A stretch of 64,000 nucleotides of DNA. Source: Scleromatobacter sp039920745 (GTDB taxonomy: Bacteria > Pseudomonadota > Gammaproteobacteria > Burkholderiales > Burkholderiaceae_C). The notes beneath the pieces were generated by a model, which was not told the origin of the DNA, did no database searches, and saw nothing but the letters and a program-made list of their open reading frames with translations. A program made the position numbers and the translations under genes. The stretch is from NCBI GenBank assembly GCA_039920745.1, contig JBDSDD010000089.1:1-64000 (forward strand), read 5' to 3'. The first letter of the stretch is position 1; each line of letters opens with the position of its first letter. Positions 8,640 through 17,221 of this stretch are shown piece by piece.

Positions 8640-9038
8640 TCAGTACGGCGCGCCGCAGCCCAGGCCTTCGAACTTCCACGATGCGACACGGCCGTCCTTC
8701 ATCGCGAACCGCGTGGTGCAGGTAATCGGCACCACGGCTGGCGCGGGCGCGCCGCCCATGAAGTGCCCGGGGTCGCCATTGGCGCCACTGCGGACGATGA
8801 CGACCGCGCCCGGACGATCATCGACGGCGTCGTTGCGCACGATCCACGTGAGCACGCCACCGTCCGCGCCGAGCTGGACGAGCGTCGGCCTGCCCCACTT
8901 GGCCTCGAGCTCGGCGCGCGTGGCGCCTTGCCAGCGTTGAAGCGACGCGTCATATTGCGCGTCCATCGACGCCTTGGAGGCGCAGCCGGCGGCGCCGAGC
9001 GCCATGGGCAGCAGGATCAGGGTGAGCAGACGATTCAT
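8640..9038 (-). CDS. Small predicted lipoprotein
   Basis: The product has 132 residues from ATG 9038. The N-terminus MNRLLTLILLPMALGAAGC is a lipoprotein signal with lipobox GAAGC, so the mature protein should be anchored at Cys19 in the inner or outer membrane. The mature part contains WGRPTLVQLGADGGVLTWI, which resembles the small SmpA/OmlA-like fold of lipoproteins. Two conserved-looking Cys (ITCTTRF and GLGCGAPY near the end) may pair. It converges on the diguanylate cyclase with 12 bases between stops. Function unknown. Confidence 0.7.
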   Translation of the reverse strand: MNRLLTLILLPMALGAAGCASKASMDAQYDASLQRWQGATRAELEAKWGRPTLVQLGADGGVLTWIVRNDAVDDRPGAVVIVRSGANGDPGHFMGGAPAPAVVPITCTTRFAMKDGRVASWKFEGLGCGAPY

Positions 9039-9107
9039 CCGCCCATTTGACACCAGCGGCCCGTCGTTTGCCGGAGCCTGTATCGTCCCGTTCAGGAGCA
9101 CCGCGCG

Positions 9108-9920
9108 ATGACCATGCAAGCCGACGATACCCTGGCCCTGTCCGACGCCGTCCACGCGCTGGAGCGTCCCAGCGTGGGCGCACGCATCGCCAACGTCGTG
9201 GGCTCGCCGATCGAGCGGCTGATCGGCATGCTGCCGGCGCGCGCGTCGTCGCTGATCTCCGCGGCCGCGCGCAAGGCGATCCAGGGCGCGCTGAACCTGT
9301 CGCTGCGCACGCTGGCCACCCACGACCCGCGCCACCGCGACAGCCCACCGCGGGCCTCCAACCGCTGGCACAAGATGGCCAGCGCGGCCAGCGGCGCGGT
9401 GGGCGGCGCGTTCGGGCTGGCGGCGCTGAGCGTCGAACTGCCGCTCTCGACGACGATCATGATGCGTTCGATCGCCGACGTCGCGCGTGGGGAGGGCGCC
9501 GACCTCGCCGACCGCCAGGTGCAGCTCGAATGCGTGATGGTGCTGGCGCTGGGCGGCGACAACCCCAAGGACGACGCGGCCGAAGTCGGCTATTTCGCGG
9601 TGCGCGAGGCGATGACGCGCGCGGTCTCCAGCGCCGCGGCCCATCTGGCGAGCCACGGCATGTCCAGGGAGGGCGCGCCGGCACTGCTGCGGCTCATCAC
9701 GCTGATCGCCGAGCGCTTTTCCGTCAACGTCACCGAGAAGGCTGCCGCGCAGTTGGTGCCGCTGATCGGCGCGGTGGGCGGCGCCGCGATCAACACGATC
9801 TTCATCGACCACTTCCAGTCGGTGGCGCGCGGCCATTTCGCGGTGCGGCGGCTGGAACGCAAGTATGGCGAGGCGGTGGTGCGCGAGAAGTACCAGGAGC
9901 TGGTCGCGCGGATGGGATGA
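9108..9920 (+). CDS. EcsC family protein
   Basis: The 270-residue sequence fits the EcsC family: an N-terminal helix pair, then a Gly/Ala-rich core (ASGAVGGAFGLAALSVELPL) that may sit at the membrane, then IMMRSIADVARGEG, the family's best conserved stretch, and ALGGDNPKDDAAEVGYFAVR. The C-terminal VGGAAINTIFIDHFQSVARGHF is also typical. EcsC proteins are named after a Bacillus ABC-transporter operon, but their role in proteobacteria is unknown. The next gene starts within 50 bases of this stop, and an alternative ATG for it overlaps the stop codon, so the pair is likely co-transcribed. Confidence 0.75.
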   Translation: MTMQADDTLALSDAVHALERPSVGARIANVVGSPIERLIGMLPARASSLISAAARKAIQGALNLSLRTLATHDPRHRDSPPRASNRWHKMASAASGAVGGAFGLAALSVELPLSTTIMMRSIADVARGEGADLADRQVQLECVMVLALGGDNPKDDAAEVGYFAVREAMTRAVSSAAAHLASHGMSREGAPALLRLITLIAERFSVNVTEKAAAQLVPLIGAVGGAAINTIFIDHFQSVARGHFAVRRLERKYGEAVVREKYQELVARMG

Positions 9921-9967
9921 GCGCGGGAACGTATATTGCGGGCTGCCTCCATCGGCTCAGGATCCCC

Positions 9968-11383
9968 ATGAAGCTCAAGCGTGCCCTCGTCCTGCACGGT
10001 CTGTGCGCCACCGCGTTGTCGCTCGCCGCGACGCATGCCGTGGCGGCGCCGCCGCGCGCCGCCTGCGCGCTGCATGCCGCCAGCGGCGATGTGCCTTCGC
10101 AGGCCGCCGACGCGCTGTCCGTCAGCCTGGATGCCGCGCATCCGGCGGGGCTGGCCAACTGGGATGTGCGCTGGTGGCAGCGCCACCGCGTCTGGATCGC
10201 GCTGGAGGCCGTCAACCGCGGCGATGCGACCGCGCACCTGCTGCCGCAGATGCTGGTCGACGCGCGCGCCGACGGCGGCGCGGCGACGCTGCTGGTCGGC
10301 CCGCCGATCACGCTGGCCCCGCACGCGCGGGCCAGCGACCACCTCGCGATCTACGTGCCCGACGACGCCCGGACGCTGGGCCTGCGCATGCTGGGCGCGG
10401 GCCTGGCCGACAGCGTCGCCGTGACGCTGTCCACCGAATGCTCGGACGCGCGTTTCGAGCCCGGCGAGATGGCGCCGGCCGTCGGCCCGCTGTTCGAGGA
10501 GGCGATGCGCACGTACTTCAACGGCTTCGTCGATCCACTCACCGACCCGCGCGCATCGTTCGAGGCGGTGCACGCGCTGGCCAGCGGCGCGCAGGACAGC
10601 AGCGACGTCGCGTGGGCGATGCGCGGGCTGATGCAGTCCGTGCACGACGTCCACGGCTACGTCGTCGGCCCTGGCGAGGTGCCGCCGGCCCGGCGCACGC
10701 TCGTCACGCGCGCGACGGAGTTCGAACTGCGCCAGGACGGCAGCGCCGTCGTGCGCCTGCATCCGGTCGACACCCGCGCCGAGGCTGACGCCCTCGCGTG
10801 GGCGACCGCGCTGCACGACGGTGTCGCGGCGCTGGCCGCGCGCCACCCGCGGGCCTGGATCGTCGACCTGCGCGACCATGACGCCGACACGCCGTGGGCG
10901 GCGTTCGCCGGGCTGTCGTCCTTGCTCGGCGGCCCGGCGGTCGGCGCCTACGTGAGCCGCCATGAGTCGCAGGACTGGATCGCCGACCGCGGCAGCGCGC
11001 GCATCGCCGGCGGCCCGGCGTTGATCGATGTGCAAGCCCCGCCCGAGCCGGCGTTCCTCGGACCGCTCGCCGTGTTGATCGGCCCCAGTACCCGCAACGC
11101 TGGCGAAGACCTGGCCGTCGCCTTTCGCGGACGCGCCCGCACGCGATCCTTCGGCACCGCGACCGCCGGATTCCCGTTCTCGGGCGTGCGCGAGCATCGC
11201 CTGTCCGACGGCAGCGTGCTGGGCGTCCTGGAAACTCGTGCCGCCGATCGCACGGGTGTCGTGCAGCGCCAGCCACTCGAGGCCGACAGCGTGCTGGCGC
11301 CCGACGTTTCCCAAGTGGCGCTGCCCCAGGAGGCCATCGACTGGGTGCTCGACGAACACGCGCGAGCCACCGGCAGGCAATGA
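9968..11383 (+). CDS. Exported S41-peptidase-like protein lacking the usual serine
   Basis: The protein has 471 residues. I chose ATG 9968 because an AGGA lies just upstream and a signal peptide (KRALVLHGLCATALSLAATHAVAA) begins there; ATG 9917 overlaps the EcsC stop but would bury the signal. The C-terminal half resembles tail-specific (S41) peptidases: MQSVHDVHGYV aligns with the family's LHDGH region, and GPLAVLIGPSTRNAGEDLAVAF aligns with the nucleophile strand. At that site S41 enzymes have Ser-Ser-Gly-Glu or Ser-Ala-Ser-Glu; here it is Asn-Ala-Gly-Glu, so the catalytic Ser seems replaced by Asn. The product is likely periplasmic and may be a non-catalytic binding protein. Confidence 0.6.
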   Translation: MKLKRALVLHGLCATALSLAATHAVAAPPRAACALHAASGDVPSQAADALSVSLDAAHPAGLANWDVRWWQRHRVWIALEAVNRGDATAHLLPQMLVDARADGGAATLLVGPPITLAPHARASDHLAIYVPDDARTLGLRMLGAGLADSVAVTLSTECSDARFEPGEMAPAVGPLFEEAMRTYFNGFVDPLTDPRASFEAVHALASGAQDSSDVAWAMRGLMQSVHDVHGYVVGPGEVPPARRTLVTRATEFELRQDGSAVVRLHPVDTRAEADALAWATALHDGVAALAARHPRAWIVDLRDHDADTPWAAFAGLSSLLGGPAVGAYVSRHESQDWIADRGSARIAGGPALIDVQAPPEPAFLGPLAVLIGPSTRNAGEDLAVAFRGRARTRSFGTATAGFPFSGVREHRLSDGSVLGVLETRAADRTGVVQRQPLEADSVLAPDVSQVALPQEAIDWVLDEHARATGRQ

Positions 11384-11398
11384 CGATCAGCGCGCGGC

Positions 11399-11677
11399 TC
11401 AGGGCGCGGGCGTTGGCGCGGTGCCGGTCGAACTGGCGCACGGGTCGCCTTCGATCGGGATGCGGCGCACCTTGCTCGTCACGGCGCGATTGAGTCGCGC
11501 TGGAGATGCGGCCGCGTAGCCGCATGCCGCCGACGCGCCCCGCGTGGCGCGGATGGCGGCGCTCGCCGGGGCGCTGGCAGCGGAGGTCGCGCCGACGGGC
11601 GTGCCAGGCGGCGTGGCATGTGCCGCGTTGCAGGCGATCAGGAGGGCGCACAGCAGCGTCGGGCGGGCGTGGGTCAA
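11399..11677 (-). CDS. Small exported hypothetical protein
   Basis: The product has 92 residues with a clear signal peptide (MTHARPTLLCALLIACNAAHA). The mature part is Ala/Ser/Thr-rich with four Cys in the whole protein, two of them after the signal (SAACGYAAAS and EGDPCASS), which could form one disulphide in the periplasm. It lies 19 bases downstream of a membrane-anchored protein on the same strand and is probably co-transcribed with it. The gene is convergent with the S41-like gene. I do not recognise a family. Confidence 0.5.
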   Translation of the reverse strand: MTHARPTLLCALLIACNAAHATPPGTPVGATSAASAPASAAIRATRGASAACGYAAASPARLNRAVTSKVRRIPIEGDPCASSTGTAPTPAP

Positions 11678-11696
11678 AGGGGAGTCCGTTCGGGGT

Positions 11697-12107
11697 TCAC
11701 AGCTTGGCGCTCGACACCAGCTGGCTCCTGCGCGACGCCTCGCTCAACGCGTCGAATCCGCTCGCCGCGGCGTTCTCGGCGAGCGCGATGCGGCAGCCTT
11801 GCTCGATCGCACCCAGCGTGTCCGCCGTCACGCCCATGTGCACGGCGTGGATGCGGTTGAGCAGGGCGGCGACGTGGGAGTCGTTGTCGGGATTCATGGA
11901 CGCACCGATCTCGGTCCAGGAGGCGCCGGCGCGGGACAGGCGCGCGCAATCGGCCAGCAGGTGCTGCGCCGAGATCGCGGCTGCTGTCTCCGCGCGCGAG
12001 GCCAAGGTGGTCGAGCCGCCGAAGGCGCGCCGCACCAGGTTGCGCAGCCCATCGCGCGCGATGAAGGCCAGCGCCAGGCACGCGATGGCGCCGAGGATCC
12101 AGATCAC
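11697..12107 (-). CDS. Membrane-anchored hypothetical protein
   Basis: The 136-residue product begins with one transmembrane helix (MIWILGAIACLALAFIARDG) followed by a positively charged stretch (RNLVRRAF), placing the rest in the cytosol. The soluble part is helical: SAQHLLADCARLSRAGASW, then HVAALLNRIHAVHMG and a Cys near GAIEQGCRIALAENA. It is the first gene of a two-gene unit with the small exported protein downstream. Length and composition suggest a scaffold or regulator, but I recognise no family. Confidence 0.55.
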   Translation of the reverse strand: MIWILGAIACLALAFIARDGLRNLVRRAFGGSTTLASRAETAAAISAQHLLADCARLSRAGASWTEIGASMNPDNDSHVAALLNRIHAVHMGVTADTLGAIEQGCRIALAENAAASGFDALSEASRRSQLVSSAKL

Positions 12108-12227
12108 GCGATTGCTCTCCCAGGGTTGGGTGCGATGGTAGCCGGTCGCTCGACCGCCCGAGCCGGCCAGTCCGCGACAATGGTTCGATCAGCCAGACCC
12201 CCACGGGGCGAACAAGACATGCGCCGT

Positions 12228-12602
12228 TCAGCGATCCCACTGGCACAGATGAAGCAGCACCCCGGTCGGATCGTGCACAAACACGACGCTGGCGCCGTAG
12301 GGCTGGCGCGCAGGGAATTGGACGCGTGCCCCGGGGAAATCGCCGTCGCCGAGGACTGAAGCAACGTGCGCGTGCCACGCCTGCGCATCCTCCACGCTCA
12401 CGTGAAGCATGCAGTTCTCGGCGACATCCTTCAGGTAGTAGTCCTGGATGTAGAAATGCTGCCCGTCACCCAGCGTCACCAGCGCGAGCCCGGGGCCGAC
12501 GTCCTGGGTCGGCCAGCCCAGGGCCGCATAGAAGCGCTTGGCGAGCGCGAAGTCCCTGGCGGGGATGAAGGGACGGATGTCCGAGGCTTTCAGTTTGGGC
12601 AC
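12228..12602 (-). CDS. VOC (glyoxalase/bleomycin-resistance fold) protein
   Basis: The 124-residue protein has the paired beta-alpha-beta-beta-beta layout of the vicinal oxygen chelate superfamily. The N-terminal half reads IRPFIPARDFALAKRFYAAL, LGWPTQDVG and FYIQDYY, and the C-terminal half has a HVSVEDAQAWHAHV module and ends GVLLHLCQWDR. It resembles bleomycin-resistance-like proteins with a conserved FVHDPTGVLLHLCQW end. Substrate cannot be read from sequence; family members include lyases, dioxygenases and drug-binding proteins. It stands alone between two leftward transcription units. Confidence 0.75.
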   Translation of the reverse strand: MPKLKASDIRPFIPARDFALAKRFYAALGWPTQDVGPGLALVTLGDGQHFYIQDYYLKDVAENCMLHVSVEDAQAWHAHVASVLGDGDFPGARVQFPARQPYGASVVFVHDPTGVLLHLCQWDR

Positions 12603-12645
12603 GAGCGTCTCCTTGAAAGCGGTGCAGATCGCAGCGCTGCGAATC

Positions 12646-12984
12646 TCAGTTCGACGACTTCGTCAGCTCGACGCCATCGACGGTCATTTTCCATTTGTCG
12701 CCGTCCTGATGCGGCGCCTTGTTGACGACGAAGGTGGTCGTCATCGGTCCGACGCCGACGTCGAAGTTGTCGCCCGAAAAACCTTTCAACGGTGCCTTGA
12801 TCGACGTGGACGTGCCGCCTTGCAGCCGCTTGTAGCGCACCGAGCCGTCCTGCTTGATGAGCAGGTACATGCTCGGTTCCTGCCACTCGCCCACGTAGGC
12901 CGCCTTGTCGGCTGGAACCGGAACGCCGCAGCCGGCCAGCGGGGCGAGGAGCGCCAACAGAATCAGGAGTGATCGAGATTTCAT
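12646..12984 (-). CDS. Small predicted lipoprotein
   Basis: The product has 112 residues. MKSRSLLILLALLAPLAGC is a lipoprotein signal with lipobox LAGC and Cys19. The mature part reads YVGEWQEPSMYLLIKQDGSV, a lipocalin-like beta strand start (G-x-W motif), and continues as a small beta-rich domain ending in a strand with WKMTVDGVELTK. Its start codon overlaps the stop of the upstream membrane protein gene (ATGA at 12981-12984), so they form an operon. Function unknown. Confidence 0.65.
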   Translation of the reverse strand: MKSRSLLILLALLAPLAGCGVPVPADKAAYVGEWQEPSMYLLIKQDGSVRYKRLQGGTSTSIKAPLKGFSGDNFDVGVGPMTTTFVVNKAPHQDGDKWKMTVDGVELTKSSN

Positions 12985-13784
12985 GGGGCCCTCGGATTCA
13001 TTGAACAGTCGGACATTGGCGCTGCGGACGGGGGCAGGTCTGCCGCACGAGTATCGCCTCCCGACGAATCGACGGCGGCGGGTGCCAGGGGATCACCGGA
13101 CGCCGGATCGAGCGCCACGATCGTCCATCCCAGCGCCCGGATCGCCGCCGCCATGCCACCGTCTTCGGTGGTCAGGACGATCAGCGCCGGAAACACCCTG
13201 CCCGGCTTGCTGAAGATCGCCAGCAGGCCAGGCGTCTGCAGCGCGACGCCACGCTGGCGCAACTTGCCAAGGTTGCGATGCCAGCCCAGCGTGCCCTGGC
13301 CCTTCTCGATGCGCATGTAGGCCAGCAAGTCGCCGCGCAGGTCGTAGACCGCCTGGAAGGGCACTGCCCGCCGCGTCTTGTCCATCCGGGCCGCTGCCCG
13401 ATTGCCGAAGGACCTCGCGAACCGATCTCGCAGGCTGGCGCCGATCCGGTCGGCCCGGCGCGGCAGCAGCCAGAGCGCCAGGGCCTCCAGGAGCAGGATC
13501 GCGGCCAGCACGAAGTAGACGTGGCGCACCGACTTGTCCACGCAACCGACCCAGATCACGATCAGGCCGGCGACGAAGACAAGCGCTGCGATCGTTGGCG
13601 CGACCTTGCGGGTGCGCTGCTGGAATCGCGTGAGCCAACCGATGCTTTCATAGCGCTTGACCCGGCTGAGGTACTGGTACTGGGCCATCACCCGCAGGCC
13701 CTGTGCCGCGCGATCGCAATGCGCCTCGTCGACGGAGAGCCTGAATTGCAGTTCCTGCGGCGCGTCTGCCTCGGGCGCGTTCAT
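12981..13784 (-). CDS. Two-helix membrane protein, YcxB-like possibility
   Basis: The protein has 267 residues from ATG 13784, chosen for GGGAG about 10 bases upstream. Residues 1-65 are cytosolic with FRLSVDEAHCDRAAQGLRVM, then two adjacent transmembrane helices (about 75-120, APTIAALVFVAGLIVIWVG and VYFVLAAILLLEALALWLL), then a cytosolic C-terminal domain (AVPFQAVYDLRGDLLAYMRI, LIVLTTEDGGMAAAIRALGW). The helix pair between short soluble domains resembles YcxB-like proteins, but the match is weak. It is co-translated with the downstream lipoprotein. Confidence 0.5.
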   Translation of the reverse strand: MNAPEADAPQELQFRLSVDEAHCDRAAQGLRVMAQYQYLSRVKRYESIGWLTRFQQRTRKVAPTIAALVFVAGLIVIWVGCVDKSVRHVYFVLAAILLLEALALWLLPRRADRIGASLRDRFARSFGNRAAARMDKTRRAVPFQAVYDLRGDLLAYMRIEKGQGTLGWHRNLGKLRQRGVALQTPGLLAIFSKPGRVFPALIVLTTEDGGMAAAIRALGWTIVALDPASGDPLAPAAVDSSGGDTRAADLPPSAAPMSDCSMNPRAP

Positions 13785-14080
13785 TGGTTCGTCTCTCCCT
13801 GAGTCGTGCGCGCGGCGCTTCTGCCCGGGCGCAGGCCGCGGCATCGTGCGGTCAGCGCGCATTGTAGGAACTGGCCGAAAGACGGTTGGTCTGCCATGCG
13901 CTTCGGGCGCGGCGGCATGTGTCGTCATTGGAAAACGCGGTTGGGCAACGCCGACCCTGGCGACCAGAAAAGGCGTGGGTGACCGCCGCGATGTCGGAAA
14001 TCACCCGCGGATTCCGTTCTTCATACTGAGGCCTCAGGCTGCCCGACCCGGGCGGCCGCGTGCCGCAACAGGGAGACATC

Positions 14081-14677
14081 ATGGCCAACGTCGTGCTTCT
14101 TTTCGGTCACGGCAGCTTCGATCCGAAGGAGACGCCGGCCAAGGCCACCGTTCCCACGGGCTGCAAGCTCTGCCTCTTTGCGCGCCACGGCGAGGAGGTG
14201 AGCGGGGAGCGCATGACCGACGTGAGCTACTACATCAGCCACTTCAACAAGGCCGCCATGGCCGAACAGGCCGACCTCCTCGGCCATGCCAAGTTCGTGG
14301 AGGAGATGAAAAGTGGACGCCATCTGCGTCGCATCAAGGTCGGCGGGGAGCAGGTGCACAACTACCGCCTGTTCCCGCCGATAGGTCTGCAGACCAACCT
14401 GGACGGGGAGAAGTCGGATACCGGCGTCAAGCTCGTGATGGTCGACGAGGCCGAGGGCATCACGCTCCAGCAGCTCTTCCAGTTGTACGGCAAGCCCGGT
14501 CGCGTCCTGATGTGGCTCGCCTGCCGAGCCATCGACGGCCAGGATGGCCACGGCGTCGACGGCTACAACTTGCCGAAGTCCATCACCACGCTCGAGCGAC
14601 GCGAAGGTAGCGGGACGGCGAACGTCTATCGACGCGACAACGAGGCGAGCTACCTCAAGCCTGCGAACGCCCTCTGA
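14081..14677 (+). CDS. Putative Stv-like adhesin/effector-type protein
   Basis: The 198-residue product starts at ATG 14081 behind AGGGAGA. There is no signal peptide. The N-terminus NVVLLFGHGSFDPKETPAKA, followed by a VPTGCKLCLFARHGE strand, resembles the 'putative adhesin Stv' domain found in effector-like proteins, in which a GHG turn and a second HG/HGE turn recur. A later ITLQQLFQLYGKPGRVLMWL and LACRAIDGQ could be a protease-like or hydrolase-like Cys region. The gene stands alone, divergent from the YcxB-like gene across 296 bases. The family assignment is tentative. Confidence 0.4.
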   Translation: MANVVLLFGHGSFDPKETPAKATVPTGCKLCLFARHGEEVSGERMTDVSYYISHFNKAAMAEQADLLGHAKFVEEMKSGRHLRRIKVGGEQVHNYRLFPPIGLQTNLDGEKSDTGVKLVMVDEAEGITLQQLFQLYGKPGRVLMWLACRAIDGQDGHGVDGYNLPKSITTLERREGSGTANVYRRDNEASYLKPANAL

Positions 14678-14793
14678 GGCCGAAGGAACCAGGAGTCAGC
14701 CCCATGTGCGCATGCGCCGCCCGCTTTGTGTCGGGCTTGTGCATGCGCCGCAGCAGCGGGTGCGCATCGGCATGCTGTTGAGGTGCAGTGTCC

Positions 14794-14881
14794 TGGCGGA
14801 AGCGGTGAGATTCGAACTCACGGGCCCTTGCGAGCCGACGGTTTTCAAGACCGTTGCAATCGACCACTCTGCCACGCTTCC
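14794..14881 (-). tRNA. tRNA-Ser (anticodon UGA)
   Basis: The minus strand reads GGAAGCGTGGCAGAGTGG at the 5' end and ends in an encoded CCA at 14796-14794. The acceptor arm pairs GGAAGCG with CGCTTCC. The anticodon loop is TCTTGAAAAC (anticodon TGA) on a stem ACGGT/ACCGT, and the long variable arm (CGGCTCGCAAGGGCCCG) is typical of serine tRNAs. The T loop is GTTCGAATC. The length is 88 bases including CCA. Confidence 0.95.
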
Positions 14882-14964
14882 TTGTCGATTCGAGTCGCTG
14901 GCCGGCATGCCGGAAAACCGGCGGCGCAGCGACGCTGTGGTGCGCGATTGTAGCGACCGGCTGC

Positions 14965-15783
14965 TCAGCCCGGCTTGCGTGCCTGCGGGCACGTGACCTG
15001 GAACACCTCGCGGTGGCCGTTGTCGACGCGCACGGCGGTCAGCGCGCCGCCCCAGACGCAACCCGTGTCGGTGGACAGCAGCAGCGGGGTGTCGACCAGG
15101 CCCAGTTGCGACCAGTGGCCGAAGGCGATCGGGGTGTCGCGGGTCAGGCGCTCCGGGTGTTCGAACCACGGACGCATGCCGGGCGGCTCCTCGCCCGGGG
15201 CGTCTTTCTTCAGTTCGTGCTCGCCGTCGGCGCTGCACAGGCGCATGCGCGTGAGGGTGTTGACGATGAAGCGCCACCGATCGGGACCCTCCAGGGCGGG
15301 ATCCCAGCGGCGCGGCTCGTTGCCATACATCGTCGGCAGGAAGGTGGCGATGTCGGGGCCGCGCAGCAGCGTCTCGATCTCTCCCGCGCACGCGAGGGCC
15401 TGCTCGGCGCTCCATTGCGGGATGACGCCAGCGTGCACCATCAGCCAGCCGCAGGCCTGCATCGCCATGTTGCGGTGACGCAGCCAGTCGAGCAGGGCGT
15501 CGCGTTGCGGGTCGGCCAGGATCTCGTCCAGCGTGTCGCCCTTGCCGGGCTGGCGCACGCCGTGCGCCACGGCCAGCAGGTGCAGGTCGTGGTTGCCCAG
15601 CAAGCAGCGGGCGGCGTCGCCCAGGCCCATCAGGCGGCGCAGCACCGGCAGCGACTGCGGGCCGCGGTTGACGAGGTCGCCCATCAGGTGGATGCGGTCG
15701 CGCGAGGGCGAGAAATCGACGGTGGCCAGCAACTCGTCGAGGGGGTCGCAGCAGCCCTGGAGGTCGCCTATCAGATAATCCAT
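14965..15783 (-). CDS. apaH: Diadenosine tetraphosphatase ApaH
   Basis: The 272-residue protein hydrolyses Ap4A symmetrically to two ADP. It belongs to the calcineurin-like metallophosphatases: IGDLQGCCDPL at the N-terminus, LMGDLVNRGPQS, LLGNHDLHLLAVAHG and VHAGVIPQWS supply the metal-ligand and phosphate-binding residues. The C-terminal IAFGHWSQLG and DTGCVWGGALTAVR are typical. Length matches E. coli ApaH (about 280). The gene is divergent from the CNNM/CBS gene at 15920 and adjacent to tRNA-Ser. It acts in the cytosol in stress nucleotide removal. Confidence 0.95.
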   Translation of the reverse strand: MDYLIGDLQGCCDPLDELLATVDFSPSRDRIHLMGDLVNRGPQSLPVLRRLMGLGDAARCLLGNHDLHLLAVAHGVRQPGKGDTLDEILADPQRDALLDWLRHRNMAMQACGWLMVHAGVIPQWSAEQALACAGEIETLLRGPDIATFLPTMYGNEPRRWDPALEGPDRWRFIVNTLTRMRLCSADGEHELKKDAPGEEPPGMRPWFEHPERLTRDTPIAFGHWSQLGLVDTPLLLSTDTGCVWGGALTAVRVDNGHREVFQVTCPQARKPG

Positions 15784-15919
15784 GCGCCGATTCTGCTACG
15801 CTCGCGGGCTTTGGCCCTGCCGCGCCTTCGTTTTTCCCTCAGGACGCCCCTGCGGCGTCCCCCGTTCTCCGTCCTCCGGACGCGAACCCCACCGCCTTGC
15901 CCTGCCACCGCACTTCTCG

Positions 15920-17221
15920 ATGGACGTTGCCCTTCTCTTTTTCCTGATCGTGCTGAACGCCGGTTTCGCGATGTCGGAAATGGCGTTGACGACGAGCCGC
16001 AAGGCCCGCCTGCAGGTGATGCTGGAAGCCGGCGAGAGCGGCGTCGAGGCGGCGATCGACCTGCACGACCATCCGACCAAGTTCCTGTCGACGGTGCAGG
16101 TGGGCATCACGTCGATCAGCGTGCTCAACGGCATCGTGGGCGACGCCGCGTTCTCCGAACCGCTGGGCGAGTGGCTGCACGCCACCTTCGCGCTGAGCCT
16201 GCACCCGGCCCACATCACGGCCACGGCGCTGGTGGTGCTGATCATCACGGTGCTCACCATCATCTTCGGCGAGCTGGTGCCCAAGCGCATCGGCCAGATG
16301 TTCCCGGAGACGGTGGCTGCCATCGTCGCTCCGCCGATGCTGTGGCTGTCGGCGGCCACGCGGCCACTGGTGGTGCTGCTGTCGGCCACCACCGAGGCCA
16401 TCCTGCGGCTGATCGGCATCAAGGGCAACGCCAACCGGTCAGTGACCGAAGAAGAGATCGCTGCCAGCCTGGAAGAGGGCCTGGACGCCGGCGTGATCGA
16501 GGCCCAGGAGCACCAGATGGTGCGCAACGTGTTTCGCCTCGACGACCGCCAGATCGGCTCGATGATGATCCCGCGCGCGGAAATCCTCTGGCTCGACGCC
16601 AATGCGCCGATCGCGGACGTGCTCCGGGCCGTTGTCGAGGATCCGCATGCGCGCTACCCGGTCTGCCGCGGCGGCCTGGACGACGTCATCGGCGTCGTCA
16701 CCGCCCAGGGCCTGCTCAAGCCGCTGGCAGAAGGCCGCACGCCGGTGCTGACCGAGGAACTGCACGCGCCTGTGTTCGTGCCCGAGACGCTGTCGGGCAT
16801 GGAGCTGCTGGATCATTTCCGCACGCACGTCGCACAGTTGGTGTTCGTCGTCGACGAGTACGGCGCGGTGCAGGGCGTGATCACGCTGCGCGACGTGCTC
16901 GAGGCGATCACCGGCGAATTCGGTCCGGAATCCGGCGATGATGCGTGGGCGGTGCGCCGCGAGGACGGCAGTTGGCTGATGGACGGCCTGATCCCGGTGC
17001 CCGAGATCAAGGATCGCCTCGAAATCAAGGACCTGCCCGAGGAAGACCGCGGGCGCTACAACACCCTGGCAGGCATGATCATGCTGTTGCTGGGACGCCT
17101 GCCCCGGACGACCGACGCGGTCGAATGGGGAGATTGGCGCTTCGAGGTCGTCGACCTCGACGGCAAGCGAGTCGACAAGGTACTCGTGAGCCGGAATACT
17201 TCCCCTGGAGAACACCCATGA
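15920..17221 (+). CDS. CNNM/CBS membrane protein (HlyC/CorC family)
   Basis: The product has 433 residues from ATG 15920. The N-terminal CNNM (DUF21) membrane domain has about four helices (ALLFFLIVLNAGFAMSEMAL, HITATALVVLIITVLTIIFG) and the family's GELVPKRIGQ motif. Two CBS modules follow (about 195-315: MMIPRAEILWLD, HARYPVCRGGLDDVIGVV, VFVVDEYGAVQGVITLRDVL), then a CorC/HlyC C-terminal domain (ITGEFG, WEVVDLDGKRVDKVLV-like end). Family members are linked to magnesium/cobalt efflux or ion homeostasis; 'haemolysin' is a historical label. Its stop overlaps the SapC start (ATGA at 17218-17221). Confidence 0.88.
   Translation: MDVALLFFLIVLNAGFAMSEMALTTSRKARLQVMLEAGESGVEAAIDLHDHPTKFLSTVQVGITSISVLNGIVGDAAFSEPLGEWLHATFALSLHPAHITATALVVLIITVLTIIFGELVPKRIGQMFPETVAAIVAPPMLWLSAATRPLVVLLSATTEAILRLIGIKGNANRSVTEEEIAASLEEGLDAGVIEAQEHQMVRNVFRLDDRQIGSMMIPRAEILWLDANAPIADVLRAVVEDPHARYPVCRGGLDDVIGVVTAQGLLKPLAEGRTPVLTEELHAPVFVPETLSGMELLDHFRTHVAQLVFVVDEYGAVQGVITLRDVLEAITGEFGPESGDDAWAVRREDGSWLMDGLIPVPEIKDRLEIKDLPEEDRGRYNTLAGMIMLLLGRLPRTTDAVEWGDWRFEVVDLDGKRVDKVLVSRNTSPGEHP

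Noticed and set aside
14688..14793. A GCGCATGC-rich palindromic stretch beside tRNA-Ser as an attachment site
   Set aside because: No integrase gene and no duplicated tRNA end are seen nearby.
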